The notes: generated by a model not told the origin, from the letters alone. Positions 25,046 through 34,113 are shown, counted from the stretch's first letter. The stretch is 64,000 nucleotides of DNA from Sphingomonas sp. PP-CE-3A-406 (GCF_003688625.1 NZ_RCWY01000001.1:1116001-1180000); one strand, 5' to 3'. Numbers and translations are program-made.

Positions 25046-26752
25046 ATGAGTTTTGCCGATCTCGGCCTCTCCGACGAACTGCTGAAGGCAGTCACCGACT
25101 CCGGCTATACCGAGCCGACCCCGATCCAGGCCGGCGCGATCCCGTCCGTGCTGATGATGCGCGACATCATCGGCATCGCCCAGACGGGCACCGGCAAGAC
25201 CGCGTCGTTCGTGCTGCCGATGATCGATATTCTGGCACACGGGCGCAGTCGTGCGCGGATGCCGCGCTCGCTGATCCTCGAGCCGACGCGCGAACTCGCC
25301 GCGCAGGTGGCGGAGAATTTCGAGAAATACGGCGTCAACTCGAACCTCTCGATGGCGTTGCTGATCGGTGGCGTGTCGATGGGCGACCAGCTCGCCGCGC
25401 TCGAAAAGGGCGTCGACGTGCTGATCGCGACGCCGGGCCGGCTGATGGACCTGTTCGGGCGCGGCAAGATCATGCTCAACGGCTGTTCGATGCTGGTGAT
25501 CGACGAGGCGGACCGGATGCTCGACATGGGCTTCATCCCCGACATCGAGGAAATCTGCACCAAGCTGCCGAAGCAGCGCCAGACGCTGTTGTTCTCGGCG
25601 ACGATGCCGCCGCCGATCAAGAAGCTGGCGGACAAGTTCCTGACCAATCCCAAGACGATCGAGGTGTCGCGCCCGGCGTCGACCAACCTGAACATCAAGC
25701 AGTATCTGGTACCGGTGCCGAGCCAGACCGCCAAGCGCGATACGCTGCGCGGCATCCTCGCGCAGGAAGAAGTGACCAACGCGATCATCTTCTGCAACCG
25801 CAAGACGACGGTGCGCGACCTCAACAAGGTGCTGAAGCAGGCGGGCTACAAGTCCGGCGAGATCCACGGCGACATGGAGCAGCCGCAGCGGCTGGCCGAG
25901 CTCGAGTTGTTCAAGACGGGCGCGGTGACGATCTTGGTTGCCTCCGACGTCGCGGCGCGCGGGCTCGACATCAAGGGCGTATCGACGGTGTTCAATTATG
26001 ATGCGCCGTGGCATCCCGACGACTATGTCCACCGGATCGGTCGGACGGGTCGCGCCGGGGCGACCGGGACGGCGTACACGTTCGTCGCGCCGGACGATGC
26101 CGAGAATATCGTCAATATCGAGAAGCTTACCGGGCAGACGATCGAGCGGCTGAAGGTTGCCGAGCCGAAGACCGCGCCGGTTGCCGTCGAGGCCGAGGAG
26201 GACGCGCCGCGTCGCGATCGGTCGCGGAGCCGTCGCGGGGGACGTTCGGAGGACGTGGCTCCCGTCGCGGTTGCGGAGGAGGCTGGTCGCGAGCGGCCGC
26301 GGACTCGCCACGTACCGCGCGAAGACACGGTCGCGCCCGCGGTCGTCGCCGAAGTGCTCGCCGCGGTCGAGCCGGTCGTGGTGGCGAAGCGCCCGCGCTG
26401 GGAGCGGACGCCGATCGACGAGCCGGTGCCTGCGATCGCGCCGCGCGTTGCGGGGCCGGTGCGGATCGCGCCTGTGCCGGCCGAGCCTGCGCGGGTCGAA
26501 CCGGAGTATGTGGAACCGGTTCGCGTCGCGCCTGCTCAGTCCGAGCCGGTCCGCTCGCAACCCGTTCGGAGCGAACCTGTTCGCTCGGAGCCGGCGCGGT
26601 CGGACCCGGCCCGTTCGGAACCGGCGCGGTCAGAGCGTATTCCGGCGGAACCGGATCGTGGTCGTCGCGAACCGGTTGCCGATGCGCCGGCAGATGGCTG
26701 GAATGGGCCGTTCCCCAGCTTCCTCAATGCCGTGATCGGAGGATATGAATGA
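25046..26752 (+). CDS. DEAD-box RNA helicase with repetitive charged tail
   Basis: This ATP-dependent RNA helicase has a core of about 380 residues with motif Q ('GYTEPTPIQ'), motif I 'AQTGTGKT', Ia 'PTRELAAQ', II 'DEAD' (here 'VIDEADRMLD'), III 'SAT', V 'ARGLDIKGV' and VI 'HRIGRTGRAG'. The tail of about 190 residues is Arg/Pro/Glu-rich and ends with about eight near-copies of a R-S-E-P-(V/A) unit (DNA about 26537-26640). RhlE-like proteins have such disordered basic tails. The start ATG 25046 gives 568 residues. A coupled thioredoxin-like gene overlaps its stop. Confidence 0.95.
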   Translation: MSFADLGLSDELLKAVTDSGYTEPTPIQAGAIPSVLMMRDIIGIAQTGTGKTASFVLPMIDILAHGRSRARMPRSLILEPTRELAAQVAENFEKYGVNSNLSMALLIGGVSMGDQLAALEKGVDVLIATPGRLMDLFGRGKIMLNGCSMLVIDEADRMLDMGFIPDIEEICTKLPKQRQTLLFSATMPPPIKKLADKFLTNPKTIEVSRPASTNLNIKQYLVPVPSQTAKRDTLRGILAQEEVTNAIIFCNRKTTVRDLNKVLKQAGYKSGEIHGDMEQPQRLAELELFKTGAVTILVASDVAARGLDIKGVSTVFNYDAPWHPDDYVHRIGRTGRAGATGTAYTFVAPDDAENIVNIEKLTGQTIERLKVAEPKTAPVAVEAEEDAPRRDRSRSRRGGRSEDVAPVAVAEEAGRERPRTRHVPREDTVAPAVVAEVLAAVEPVVVAKRPRWERTPIDEPVPAIAPRVAGPVRIAPVPAEPARVEPEYVEPVRVAPAQSEPVRSQPVRSEPVRSEPARSDPARSEPARSERIPAEPDRGRREPVADAPADGWNGPFPSFLNAVIGGYE

Positions 26753-27276
26753 TGTCGATGAGCCGTATCGCCGCTTTTGCCCTGCTCGCCACCGCGGTGG
26801 CCGCACCGGCGGCACCGCGCGCGAAGGTCGCGGCGCCGCACGTCAATACGGCGAGCTTCGACAAGCTGCCCCAGCCCTTGCCGCTGCCGTATAACGAGGC
26901 GGCCAATGCCAATGCGCAGGTCGCCGCGGCGCGGGCGCGGGCGCTGAAGACGCACAAGCGGTTGCTGATCGATCTCGGCGGCAACTGGTGTCTCGATTGC
27001 CGCCTGCTGGCCGGGACGATCGACCTGCCCGAGATGAAACGCTTCGTAGACAGCAAGTTTGTGGTGGTGACGGTCGACGTCGGTCGCTTTGACAAGAATG
27101 GGCAGATTGCGGCGGGCTACGGCATCAAGGGTCGCCTGAAGGGCGTCCCCGCGGTGCTGGTCGTCGATCCGCGGACCAACAAGCTGTTGAATGCCGGGCA
27201 TGAGACCGAACTGGCCGATGCTCGGTCGATGGGGCCGCAGGCCTTGGCCGACTGGCTGGCGAAGTGGGCGGCCTGA
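26749..27276 (+). CDS. Exported thioredoxin-like protein
   Basis: The 175-residue protein has an N-terminal signal-like segment (about 5-20, 'IAAFALLATAVAAPAAP') and a thioredoxin fold with active site 'NWCLDC' followed by 'VPAVLVVDP', the cis-Pro loop. It is likely a periplasmic thiol-disulfide protein. The ATG overlaps the helicase stop (ATGA), an odd pairing of an RNA helicase with an exported redox protein. Confidence 0.85.
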   Translation: MMSMSRIAAFALLATAVAAPAAPRAKVAAPHVNTASFDKLPQPLPLPYNEAANANAQVAAARARALKTHKRLLIDLGGNWCLDCRLLAGTIDLPEMKRFVDSKFVVVTVDVGRFDKNGQIAAGYGIKGRLKGVPAVLVVDPRTNKLLNAGHETELADARSMGPQALADWLAKWAA

Positions 27277-27628
27277 TCGCTACTCTGTAGCGTCTAGTCC
27301 GGCGGTTTGCATCTTTGTAAGTCGCTCCTCGATGGCGACTCGGTTTTAAAACGTACCGGTAAGCTGACGTGCTGGCCCCGAACAATCCTCCCCCGCCAGG
27401 GGGAGGATTGTCGCTAGCTGCACGCAAGGTACCCGGCCGCCACGCGGCGAATCTCCAAGCCTGGCCGCCTATAGTAGAAAGTGGATTTTAACCCGCTCCA
27501 CTCGGCCCAATCCCCGCCGTCATCCTGACGAAAGTCAGGCCCCAGAGCCATTAAGGCTAACTCCTGGTATCCTGGGTCCTGACTTTCGTCAGGATGACGG
27601 GTTTGATTGGCCGGTCACTCGCTCGCCC
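27277..27628. other. Gene-free stretch with repeats
   Basis: It holds a family-F palindrome (CCTCCCCC...GGGGGAGG, about 27388-27412) and a full family-A repeat. No gene is seen. Confidence 0.5.
27519..27599. repeat. REP-like palindrome, family A copy 5
   Basis: This is a full copy: GTCATCCTGACGAAAGTCAGG, then CCAGAG, and on the other arm CCTGACTTTCGTCAGGATGACG. Confidence 0.9.
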
Positions 27629-28243
27629 TTACGCGGCGACTGCGATCAGGGCGTCGTCCAGTGATGCGGCGCGCAGGTATGCCGGGCGTTCGATCAGGCG
27701 CGCGGCATACTGTGCGAACGCTTCGCGCTTCGGCATCCAGCCAAACTGCATGCCCCAGATGACCTGCGATCCTACGTAAACGTCGGCGGCGGTGAAGCGG
27801 TCGCCGGCGATGTACGGGTGCGCTGCCACGCCCTGTTCGAGCACGTCGATCACGCGGTCGAAGCTGCCATAGCCGATCATGCGTTGTTGCGCGGCATCGG
27901 GGACGACGCCGAGCGCCCGGTTGCCGGTCGCGGCTTCGACCGGGCCGGCGGCGTAGAAGAGCCAGCGATAATAGTCGGCGCGTTCTTCGTCGCGTGGGGC
28001 GAGCTCAGCGTCGGGGAACGCGTCGGCAAGATACGCACAGATCGCGGCGCATTCGGTGATTGTCTTGTAGTTGTGGACGATCGCCGGGACCTTGGCCATC
28101 GGGTTGATCGACAGATACGGCTCGGCCTTCATCGTCGTGTCGTAGTCGAGGACGACGGTCTCATACGCCGCCTCGACCTCCTCGAGCATCCACCGCGCGA
28201 TCCGGCCTCGCGACATCGGGTTGGTGTACAGGGTCAGCGTCAT
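27629..28243 (-). CDS. Glutathione S-transferase family protein
   Basis: The 204-residue length and layout are those of a bacterial GST: an N-terminal thioredoxin-like domain with 'LYTNPMSRGRIARWMLEEV' (Ser in S-R-G-R as candidate catalytic residue), the glutathione-binding 'NPMAKVPAIVHNYKTITECAAICAYLAD', and an all-helical C-terminal domain with 'FTAADVYVGSQ'. The substrate is unknown. AAGGAGAG precedes the ATG. Confidence 0.93.
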   Translation of the reverse strand: MTLTLYTNPMSRGRIARWMLEEVEAAYETVVLDYDTTMKAEPYLSINPMAKVPAIVHNYKTITECAAICAYLADAFPDAELAPRDEERADYYRWLFYAAGPVEAATGNRALGVVPDAAQQRMIGYGSFDRVIDVLEQGVAAHPYIAGDRFTAADVYVGSQVIWGMQFGWMPKREAFAQYAARLIERPAYLRAASLDDALIAVAA

Positions 28244-28340
28244 GCGACTCTCCTTAAGAACGGATCGTGAACGATGGTCTCATGGGGAGTAGGTGCGGTC
28301 AAGGTCTCGCTTCTGATCGCAAGAAGTTGCTCTCACTGCC

Positions 28341-28422
28341 GTCATCCTGGGCTTGACCCAGGATCGAGAGCCACGGGCGGCGGCGCTTCGGGGTCTGGAT
28401 CCTGACTTTCGTCAGGATGACG
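28341..28422. repeat. REP-like palindrome, family A copy 6 (variant)
   Basis: The left arm reads GTCATCCTGGGCTTGACCCAGGAT, a variant palindrome; the right arm is the standard GGATCCTGACTTTCGTCAGGATGACG. It lies between two minus-strand genes. Confidence 0.85.
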
Positions 28423-28440
28423 ACGTTAGCAGCGGACCTC

Positions 28441-29310
28441 CTACACCAGCGCCTTGTCGAACAGCGCGAGCATGCGGGTCCAGGCCTTGTCCGCCTGCGC
28501 TGGGTTGTAGACCTTCGAGTCGGGCGGGCACCAGCCGTGCATCGTTCCGGCGTAGACCTCGATTTCGGCGGGGAGTTTGGCGGCGGCGAAGGCGGTGCGG
28601 AGCGTGTCCTTTTCGGTCGGCGACCGCGCGTCATCGTTGGCGGCGATCGCGATGAGGTATCGACCCTTCATCTGCGGGATCAGAAGGTGCGGGCTGTCGG
28701 GCTTGTCGGTGACGAAGCCGCCGCCGTGGAACGTCGCGCCCGCACGGATGCGGTTCGCAACGGCAGCAGCGGTGCGCATCACCATCGGGCCGCCCATGCA
28801 ATAGCCGGTGGTGGCCATGCCGCGCTTGCGATCGACCTGCGGCTGCGCGTCGATGAAGGCGGTGAAGGCACGCGCGTCGCGGACCGTGCCTTCGGATGTG
28901 AGCGCTTCGCGGAATGGGGCGATGCGGCTTTTGACTTCGGGCTGGTCGTAGGATTCGCCAGGCTTCAGGAACGGCGCCTTGGTCGAGCGGTAGAACTGGT
29001 TGACGACGAGCACCGCATAGCCCGATTGAGCGAGGCGGTCGGCCATCTGGCGGAAGGCGGGGCGGAGGCCCATGATGTCCGGCCAGACCAGCACGCCCGG
29101 GTGCTTGCCGGTGGCGGGTGCGACGAAATAGGCGTCGGCCTTGCCGTCGGGGGTGGTGATCGAGACGTCGCGGCCCTTGATGACCGCAGCGTTCGCGGGG
29201 GCTGGGAGCAACATCGTCAGGCCCATCGCACCGGTCATCACGCCGAACTGGCGGCGCGAGACGCCGGCCAGATAGGCTTCGTTATCGTCTGCGGTATGCT
29301 CGTCGCACAT
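28441..29310 (-). CDS. Dienelactone hydrolase family protein, Tat-exported
   Basis: This alpha/beta-hydrolase has 289 residues from ATG 29310, with GAGG upstream. The N terminus has a Tat-like motif 'SRRQFGV' followed by a hydrophobic stretch ending 'PANAAV', so export in folded form is likely. The nucleophile elbow is 'GYCMGG' with Cys, the hallmark of dienelactone hydrolases, and the catalytic His is in 'GTMHGWCPP'. The substrate is unknown. Confidence 0.92.
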   Translation of the reverse strand: MCDEHTADDNEAYLAGVSRRQFGVMTGAMGLTMLLPAPANAAVIKGRDVSITTPDGKADAYFVAPATGKHPGVLVWPDIMGLRPAFRQMADRLAQSGYAVLVVNQFYRSTKAPFLKPGESYDQPEVKSRIAPFREALTSEGTVRDARAFTAFIDAQPQVDRKRGMATTGYCMGGPMVMRTAAAVANRIRAGATFHGGGFVTDKPDSPHLLIPQMKGRYLIAIAANDDARSPTEKDTLRTAFAAAKLPAEIEVYAGTMHGWCPPDSKVYNPAQADKAWTRMLALFDKALV

Positions 29311-29344
29311 GGGGCTATCCTCTTGAATTTGGCCGCATGCTAAC

Positions 29345-30409
29345 TCAGCCCGCGCGCCACCACCATACGCCATCGTGCGTGTCGCGGATCGCTCGGCCTT
29401 CGACTTCGAGGCGGCGGAGATGGGCTAGGGCTTCGCCGGTCGCCATGCCGAGCACGTCCTGCCCGATCGCCCGGCGGAACAGGCGGCCGAAACAGTCGAC
29501 CGCGCGGCGAGGCTCGGCAAGGAAGACGGCGAGTTCGTCGAGCCGTTCGCGGTGCTCGCGGTCCATCGCGTCGAGGCGGGTGTGGAGGCCGGTGAACGGG
29601 TCGCCGTGGCCCGGCAGGACGAGCAGGTCGGCGGGTAGCGTCTTCAGCTTGGCGATCGAGGCGAACCATTCGCCCAGCGGGTCGGCGTTCGGTTCGGTGA
29701 CGCCGAGCGAGACGTTGGGGCTGATCCGGGGGAGGACTTGGTCGCCGGCGATGAGGATGCCGTTGGCTTCGTCGTACAGGCACGCGTGTTCGGGGGAGTG
29801 GCCGGAACCTGTGACAACGCGCCAGTCGCGCGTGCCGATGGTGAGCGTGTCGCCGTCTTCGACGCGGGTGTAGCTGAGCGGGAGCGGCGTGATAATTTTC
29901 CGGAAGCCGGCCCAGCCCTTGGCGGTGGCGTGGTCGATCTGTGCGGCGTCCCAGCCTGCGCCGCGCCAGAAGGCGAGCATTTCGTGCGGGACGGAGTCGC
30001 GGGCATCGGCGGCGAGCATGCGCGCGGTCAGCCATTCGGCTCGGGTCATGATCAGGGGGGCGGCATGGTGATCGCACATCCAGCCGGCGAGGCCGATATG
30101 GTCTGGGTGGAAGTGGGTGCCGATCATTTGCGTGATGCGGGTGTTGGCTTTGGGGCCGTTGAAGATGGCTTTCCAGGCGTCGCGTGCGGCCGCAGTGTTC
30201 ATGCCGGTGTCGACCAGCGCTTCGCCGTCGGTGTCGGCGAGGAGCCAGCAGTTTACGTGGCGTAACGGGCCGGGGATGTGGAGGCGGACCCAGTCTATGC
30301 CGGGGGCGACCTGCATCGTGCCGCCCGACGCGGGCTCCGCGCCACCAAACGGGTAGGTCAGCCCCTTGTGGCTGGTCGGCGCGAAATTGGTGTCGGGTGC
30401 GGATGCCAT
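29345..30409 (-). CDS. MBL-fold metallo-hydrolase
   Basis: The 354-residue protein has the metallo-beta-lactamase motif 'THFHPDHIG' (zinc ligands), an earlier 'LVDTGMN', the metal His in 'VTGSGHSPEHACLY' and an Asp in 'LIAGDQVLP'. The C-terminal part of about 100 residues with 'PGHGDPFTGLHTRLDAM' and helices is like lactonase or thioesterase-type MBL hydrolases (LACTB2-like winged region). Periplasmic export is not indicated. Function is unknown in detail. Confidence 0.9.
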   Translation of the reverse strand: MASAPDTNFAPTSHKGLTYPFGGAEPASGGTMQVAPGIDWVRLHIPGPLRHVNCWLLADTDGEALVDTGMNTAAARDAWKAIFNGPKANTRITQMIGTHFHPDHIGLAGWMCDHHAAPLIMTRAEWLTARMLAADARDSVPHEMLAFWRGAGWDAAQIDHATAKGWAGFRKIITPLPLSYTRVEDGDTLTIGTRDWRVVTGSGHSPEHACLYDEANGILIAGDQVLPRISPNVSLGVTEPNADPLGEWFASIAKLKTLPADLLVLPGHGDPFTGLHTRLDAMDREHRERLDELAVFLAEPRRAVDCFGRLFRRAIGQDVLGMATGEALAHLRRLEVEGRAIRDTHDGVWWWRAG

Positions 30410-30931
30410 ACGTTGCAGTTAGCAACGGAGTGTTAGGGGGGATAGTGTTGGCGAATGTGACGAACTTCACCCCGTCATCCTGACGAAAGTCAGGATCCAG
30501 GGTAGGGCGGGCCGACGTTTTTGGCTCTGGATCCTGACTTTCGTCAGGATGACGGAGGAGGGGGCAGCGGGCCTTTTTCGCTCGATTTTGCCGTATCGTG
30601 TGGCGAAAGCGCCCCCCGCCGCCCCCCTCCCGTCGGGCGAGAGCCAGCGGCCTCAGCTTGGCGGGGAAGGATTGAGTTGGGCTCGCGCGAATTCGTGTGC
30701 GTTCAGTAACCCCCGATCTGTTCCGGGGTCCACCCTTCCGCGAACCAACTTCTATCGATTTTGCGGAACCGTGGATGCCGGAACAAGCCCGGCATGACGG
30801 AAGAGAGTGGTCCGACTGACGCATCAGGTCGGATCTAGCTCCGGGGTTAGCGGCTCGAACCTAGCCGTATCGCAAGAGGAAAGCGCGAGCCCGCCCCCTG
30901 CCCCCTCCCGCTTGCGGGAGGGGAAGTGCCG
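30410..30931. other. Gene-free stretch packed with repeats
   Basis: It holds a family-A repeat, a family-F-like unit (about 30607-30672), a family-G unit with GATCTGTTCCGGGGTCCAC and mirrored CCGGAACAAGCCCGG (about 30707-30803), and a final palindrome CCCCTCCCGCTTGCGGGAGGGG (about 30901-30924) just beyond the trcR 3' end. No gene is seen. Confidence 0.6.
30474..30554. repeat. REP-like palindrome, family A copy 7
   Basis: This is a full copy with perfect CCTGACGAAAGTCAGGATCC and GGATCCTGACTTTCGTCAGG arms. Confidence 0.9.
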
Positions 30932-31609
30932 TCAGCGCTTGAACGGGTCGTCGAACAGCGGCTTGACAGGGAGGACGCCGCCGTCTGCCACGAACTGGGC
31001 GTCCGCAGCCGCCTGGGTGCGCTCGGCGCGGAGCTGCTGGAGCAACACCTCGCGGTCGCCTTCGAGGCGCGTGTCGGTCGGGGCTTCCATGCCGGCTGCC
31101 TTGGCTGCCTTCGCCACCGCCGCGTCGAGTTCGCGCTGCGAGGTCAGGCCGAGCGTGACCGGGTCCTTCGGCGTGATGTTGGCGATGTTCCAGTGGCTGC
31201 GGTCGCGGATCGCGGCGATCGTCGTGCGCGTGGTGCCGATCAGCAGCGAGATCGCGCCATCGGTGATCTCCGGGTGATTGCGGATGATCCACGAGATGCC
31301 GTCGGGCTTGTCCTGGCGCTTCGAGACCGGCGTGTAGCGCGGACCCTTGGTGCGGCGGACCTGCTCGGGGCCCTTGATCATCTTGAGCTGGTAATCGGGA
31401 TCGGCGGCACCCTTGTCGATCTCATCCTGCGTCACTTCGTGCGCGCGGACGGGATCGCGACCGGTGAGCTTGGTCGACGTCGTATCGTCGGCGATCGCCT
31501 GGATCTCGAGGATGTGCAGGCCGCAGAAGTCCGCGATCTGCTCAAAGCTGAGCGCGGTATTGTCGACCATCCAGGCGGCGGTCGCGTGGGGCATGAGCGG
31601 CTGGGCCAC
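30932..31609 (-). CDS. trcR: DUF1013 cell cycle transcriptional regulator TrcR
   Basis: This 225-residue protein is an alphaproteobacteria-specific regulator; homologues are linked to CtrA-dependent cell-cycle transcription. It has an HTH-like N-terminal part ('ALSFEQIADFCGLHILEIQAIAD'), 'GRDPVRAHEVTQDEI', 'YTPVSKRQDKPDGISWIIRNHPEI' and a second HTH-like 'ISLLIGTTRTTIAAIRD'. The start is GTG 31609 with ACGGAG 8 bases upstream. A longer open frame would run into a terminator hairpin and is rejected. Confidence 0.92.
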   Translation of the reverse strand: MAQPLMPHATAAWMVDNTALSFEQIADFCGLHILEIQAIADDTTSTKLTGRDPVRAHEVTQDEIDKGAADPDYQLKMIKGPEQVRRTKGPRYTPVSKRQDKPDGISWIIRNHPEITDGAISLLIGTTRTTIAAIRDRSHWNIANITPKDPVTLGLTSQRELDAAVAKAAKAAGMEAPTDTRLEGDREVLLQQLRAERTQAAADAQFVADGGVLPVKPLFDDPFKR

Positions 31610-31623
31610 GGCGGAAACTCCGT

Positions 31624-31658
31624 AAAAATAGAAAGGGCCGCCCCTTTCGGAGCGGCCT
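31624..31658 (-). terminator. Terminator between glycosyltransferase and trcR
   Basis: On the minus strand GGCCGCTCC pairs with GGGGCGGCC around GAAA (one mismatch) and is followed by CTTTCTATTTTT. It ends the transcript of the glycosyltransferase gene. Confidence 0.85.
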
Positions 31659-31718
31659 GACATGAAGCAGACTTAGTGCGCGCGGCGCTAACAGGCAAGC
31701 GAACAAGCGTAACGCGTA

Positions 31719-32753
31719 TCATGCCGCGAGAAGCGGACGATCCAGGGGGCGGTCGAGCGGGACGAGCGCGTGGAGGAACTGGCGCGCGCTGGCCGGCCAG
31801 CTGTAGCGCGCAGCATAGGCGGCGCAGGTGACGCTGTCGCGGGTCAGCGCGGTGGCGATCGCGGTGTCGAGGTCTTCGTGCATCGCGCCGACACGGTCGT
31901 CGAGCACGTCGATCGGGCCGGTTACCGGGTAGGCGGCAACCGGCGTGCCGCAGGCGAGCGCTTCGATCATGACGAGGCCGAAGGTGTCGGTGCGGCTCGG
32001 GAAGACGAGTGCATCGGCGGTCCGGTACGCGGCGGCGAGATCGAGACCGGAACGATGGCCGAGAAAAACGGCCTGTGGAAAGCGACGAGCGAGCGTGGCG
32101 CGCGCGGGACCATCGCCGACGACCACCTTGGTGCCGGGGTGGCTGGAGGACAAAAACGCTTCGATGTTCTTCTCGACGGCGACCCGGCCGACATAGAGCA
32201 GGATGGGCCCCGGCAGCGCGGTCAGTTCGGGATCTCGTGCGCCATCGAGACCGAACTGGGCGAAGTCGACGCCCCTGCCCCATTCGCGGACCTGATGCAG
32301 GCCGTGATCGGCAAGAGTCTTCGCGACCGATGGCGTCGAGACGAGGATCGACTGCGCGGGCCGGTGAAACCAGCGGATATAGCGCCAGATCCAGTCCGGG
32401 TTCGCGCCGGTACGAGCGGCGATATAGTCGGGAAACTGGGTGTGATACGCGCTGGTGAACGGGAGCGCGCGGGCCAGGCACCAGTTGCGGGCGGCGAGGC
32501 AGACCGGCCCTTCGGTGGCGAGATGGATCGCGTCGGCGCCGAATGCTGCGAGCATGCGGCCGACGGCGCCCGAGCGCGCGAAGGCGAGGCGGATCTCGGG
32601 ATAGGTCGGGCATGGCATCGAGGCGAAGCGTTCGGGGGAGACGACCAGGACCTGGTGGCCGATCGATTCGAGTTCCTGGCGGACAGCCTGGAGGGTGCGG
32701 ACGACGCCGTTGACTTGCGGGCTCCAGGCATCCGTGACGATCGCGATACGCAT
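31719..32753 (-). CDS. Glycosyltransferase family 4 (mannosyltransferase-like)
   Basis: The 344-residue GT-B fold enzyme begins with 'RIAIVTDAWSPQVNGVV', the signature of the MgtA/PimB-like GT4 subgroup. It carries the nucleotide-sugar-binding E-x7-E region in the C-terminal domain ('VFPSRTDTFGLVMIEALACGTPVAAY'). It lies downstream of an LpxH-like phosphoesterase in the same direction, a pairing often seen in alphaproteobacteria, which points to glycolipid or envelope synthesis. The start ATG 32753 has AAAGGA upstream. A large inverted repeat separates the two genes. Confidence 0.92.
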   Translation of the reverse strand: MRIAIVTDAWSPQVNGVVRTLQAVRQELESIGHQVLVVSPERFASMPCPTYPEIRLAFARSGAVGRMLAAFGADAIHLATEGPVCLAARNWCLARALPFTSAYHTQFPDYIAARTGANPDWIWRYIRWFHRPAQSILVSTPSVAKTLADHGLHQVREWGRGVDFAQFGLDGARDPELTALPGPILLYVGRVAVEKNIEAFLSSSHPGTKVVVGDGPARATLARRFPQAVFLGHRSGLDLAAAYRTADALVFPSRTDTFGLVMIEALACGTPVAAYPVTGPIDVLDDRVGAMHEDLDTAIATALTRDSVTCAAYAARYSWPASARQFLHALVPLDRPLDRPLLAA

Positions 32754-32767
32754 CGGCTTATCCTTTC

Positions 32768-32911
32768 TTACCCTCTCCCGTCGGGAGAGGGAGGGGCCCG
32801 GCCGGCGAAGCCGGGTGGGAGGGTGAGGGCATTTTTTCACCGACGTCGTGGACTTGCCCTCACCCGCGCCGCTGTCGCGGCTTGCCCTCTCCCCGTCGGG
32901 GAGAGGGTTAA
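32768..32911. repeat. Large inverted repeat between phosphoesterase and glycosyltransferase
   Basis: CCCTCTCCCGTCGGGAGAGGG at the left and CCCTCTCCCCGTCGGGGAGAGGG at the right flank GC-rich inner palindromes (GCCCGGCCGGCGAAGCCGGGT and GCGCCGCTGTCGCGGC). It lies inside an apparent operon and may modulate the downstream glycosyltransferase. Confidence 0.8.
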
Positions 32912-32912
32912 G

Positions 32913-33797
32913 TCAGGCGGCCATGGATATGACCTTGTCGCGTTCGCGGGCAGCGATCTCGTCGCCCCAGTGGAGCAACTCCATGCGGCCGTCGAAATGC
33001 TCGACCAGCGCCGTGCAGCCCTCCACCCAGTCGCCGTCGTTGTAATAGGCGATGCCGGCGATCTCGCGCATTTCGGCGGTGTGGATGTGGCCGCAGACGA
33101 CGCCTTCGACGCCGCGGACACCGGCAGCGTGCGCGACGACTTCCTCGAAGTGCGAGATGAAGGCGACTGCGTTCTTGACCTTGGCCTTGGCGTGCTTCGA
33201 CAGCGACCAATAGGGCATCCCCATCCGCCGCCGCGCGCCGTTGACCCAGCGGTTGAGGCCCATCAGCATCGTGTAGGCGGCGTCGCCGATGTGCGCGATC
33301 CAACGATGCGCGAGCGTGATCGCGTCGAACTCGTCGCCGTGGAGGACCAGCAGGCGGCGACCGTCGGCGGTCTCGTGGATCGCGTTGCGGCGGATCGAGA
33401 TGCCCCCCAGGTCGAGGCCTGAATATTGCCGGAACACCTCGTCGTGGTTGCCGGGGATGTAGACGACGCGGGTGCCGCGCTTGGCGCGCTTGAGCAGGCG
33501 CCAGATCACGTCGTTGTGCGCGGCGGGCCAGTAGAATTTCTTCTTGAGCCGCCAGCCGTCGATCATGTCGCCGACGAGGTACATCGTCTCGCTATCGACG
33601 TGATCGAGGAAGTCGTTGAGCATCCCGGCGTTGCAGCCGCGCGTGCCGAGATGGACGTCGGAGATCCAGATCGTGCGGTACTGGCGGCGTTCGACGACCG
33701 GCTCGGGTACGGCGGGCCGGGAGTGGATGAAGTCGGCGATATCGGTGATATCGGCGCCAACGAAGCTAGATGGCGAAAACGTCGTGATGGCGTTCAT
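32913..33797 (-). CDS. UDP-2,3-diacylglucosamine diphosphatase-like metallophosphoesterase
   Basis: The 294-residue calcineurin-like phosphoesterase has 'WISDVHLGTRG' (metal D and H), 'VGDMIDGW' (D), 'IPGNHDE' (N and H), 'LVLHGDEFD' and 'VCGHIHTAEM'. This set is typical of LpxH-like enzymes that hydrolyse UDP-2,3-diacylglucosamine in lipid A synthesis, and of related alphaproteobacterial proteins that act on other envelope intermediates. Length and neighbouring glycosyltransferase fit an envelope role. Whether it is the true LpxH cannot be told from sequence alone. Confidence 0.88.
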   Translation of the reverse strand: MNAITTFSPSSFVGADITDIADFIHSRPAVPEPVVERRQYRTIWISDVHLGTRGCNAGMLNDFLDHVDSETMYLVGDMIDGWRLKKKFYWPAAHNDVIWRLLKRAKRGTRVVYIPGNHDEVFRQYSGLDLGGISIRRNAIHETADGRRLLVLHGDEFDAITLAHRWIAHIGDAAYTMLMGLNRWVNGARRRMGMPYWSLSKHAKAKVKNAVAFISHFEEVVAHAAGVRGVEGVVCGHIHTAEMREIAGIAYYNDGDWVEGCTALVEHFDGRMELLHWGDEIAARERDKVISMAA

Positions 33798-33924
33798 GAG
33801 CCTGCCCCCGCAAAACTATCCTTGTCGCGAGTATTAGCCGAGTATTGTTACAGGGCGGTCGCAGTCCGGTGACTGTTCCAAGTCAGCAGATTTATCGTGT
33901 TTACAGCTGGAACAAGGTCACCAT

Positions 33925-33979
33925 GTTTCCCCGCGAAGGCGGGGATCCAGACTGGGCTCCCGCCTTCGCGGGAGAACAA
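33925..33979. repeat. REP-like palindrome, family B copy 2
   Basis: TTTCCCCGCGAAGGCGGGGAT and CTCCCGCCTTCGCGGGAGAA arms, 12-14 bases apart. Confidence 0.85.
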
Positions 33980-34006
33980 GTTTTGTTAGGCGACCGAATT
34001 GAATGC

Positions 34007-34113
34007 ACCACCCCGGCGGAGGCCGGGGCCCAGTTGGAGAGGTTGCAGTAATGGAGCGCACCGCGTCCTTACTGAGCGTCCCCACCTGGGCCCCGGCCTT
34101 CGCCGGGGTGGGG
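34007..34113. repeat. REP-like inverted repeat, family D copy 2
   Basis: ACCCCGGCGGAGGCCGGGGCCCAG on the left and CTGGGCCCCGGCCTTCGCCGGGGTG on the right, about 60 bases apart. The same unit is at 38349-38458. Confidence 0.85.

Noticed and set aside
29340..30824. A 494-codon minus-strand frame with Arg/Pro-rich content
   Set aside because: It is another frame of the MBL-fold hydrolase and crosses a family-A repeat; no coherent domain.
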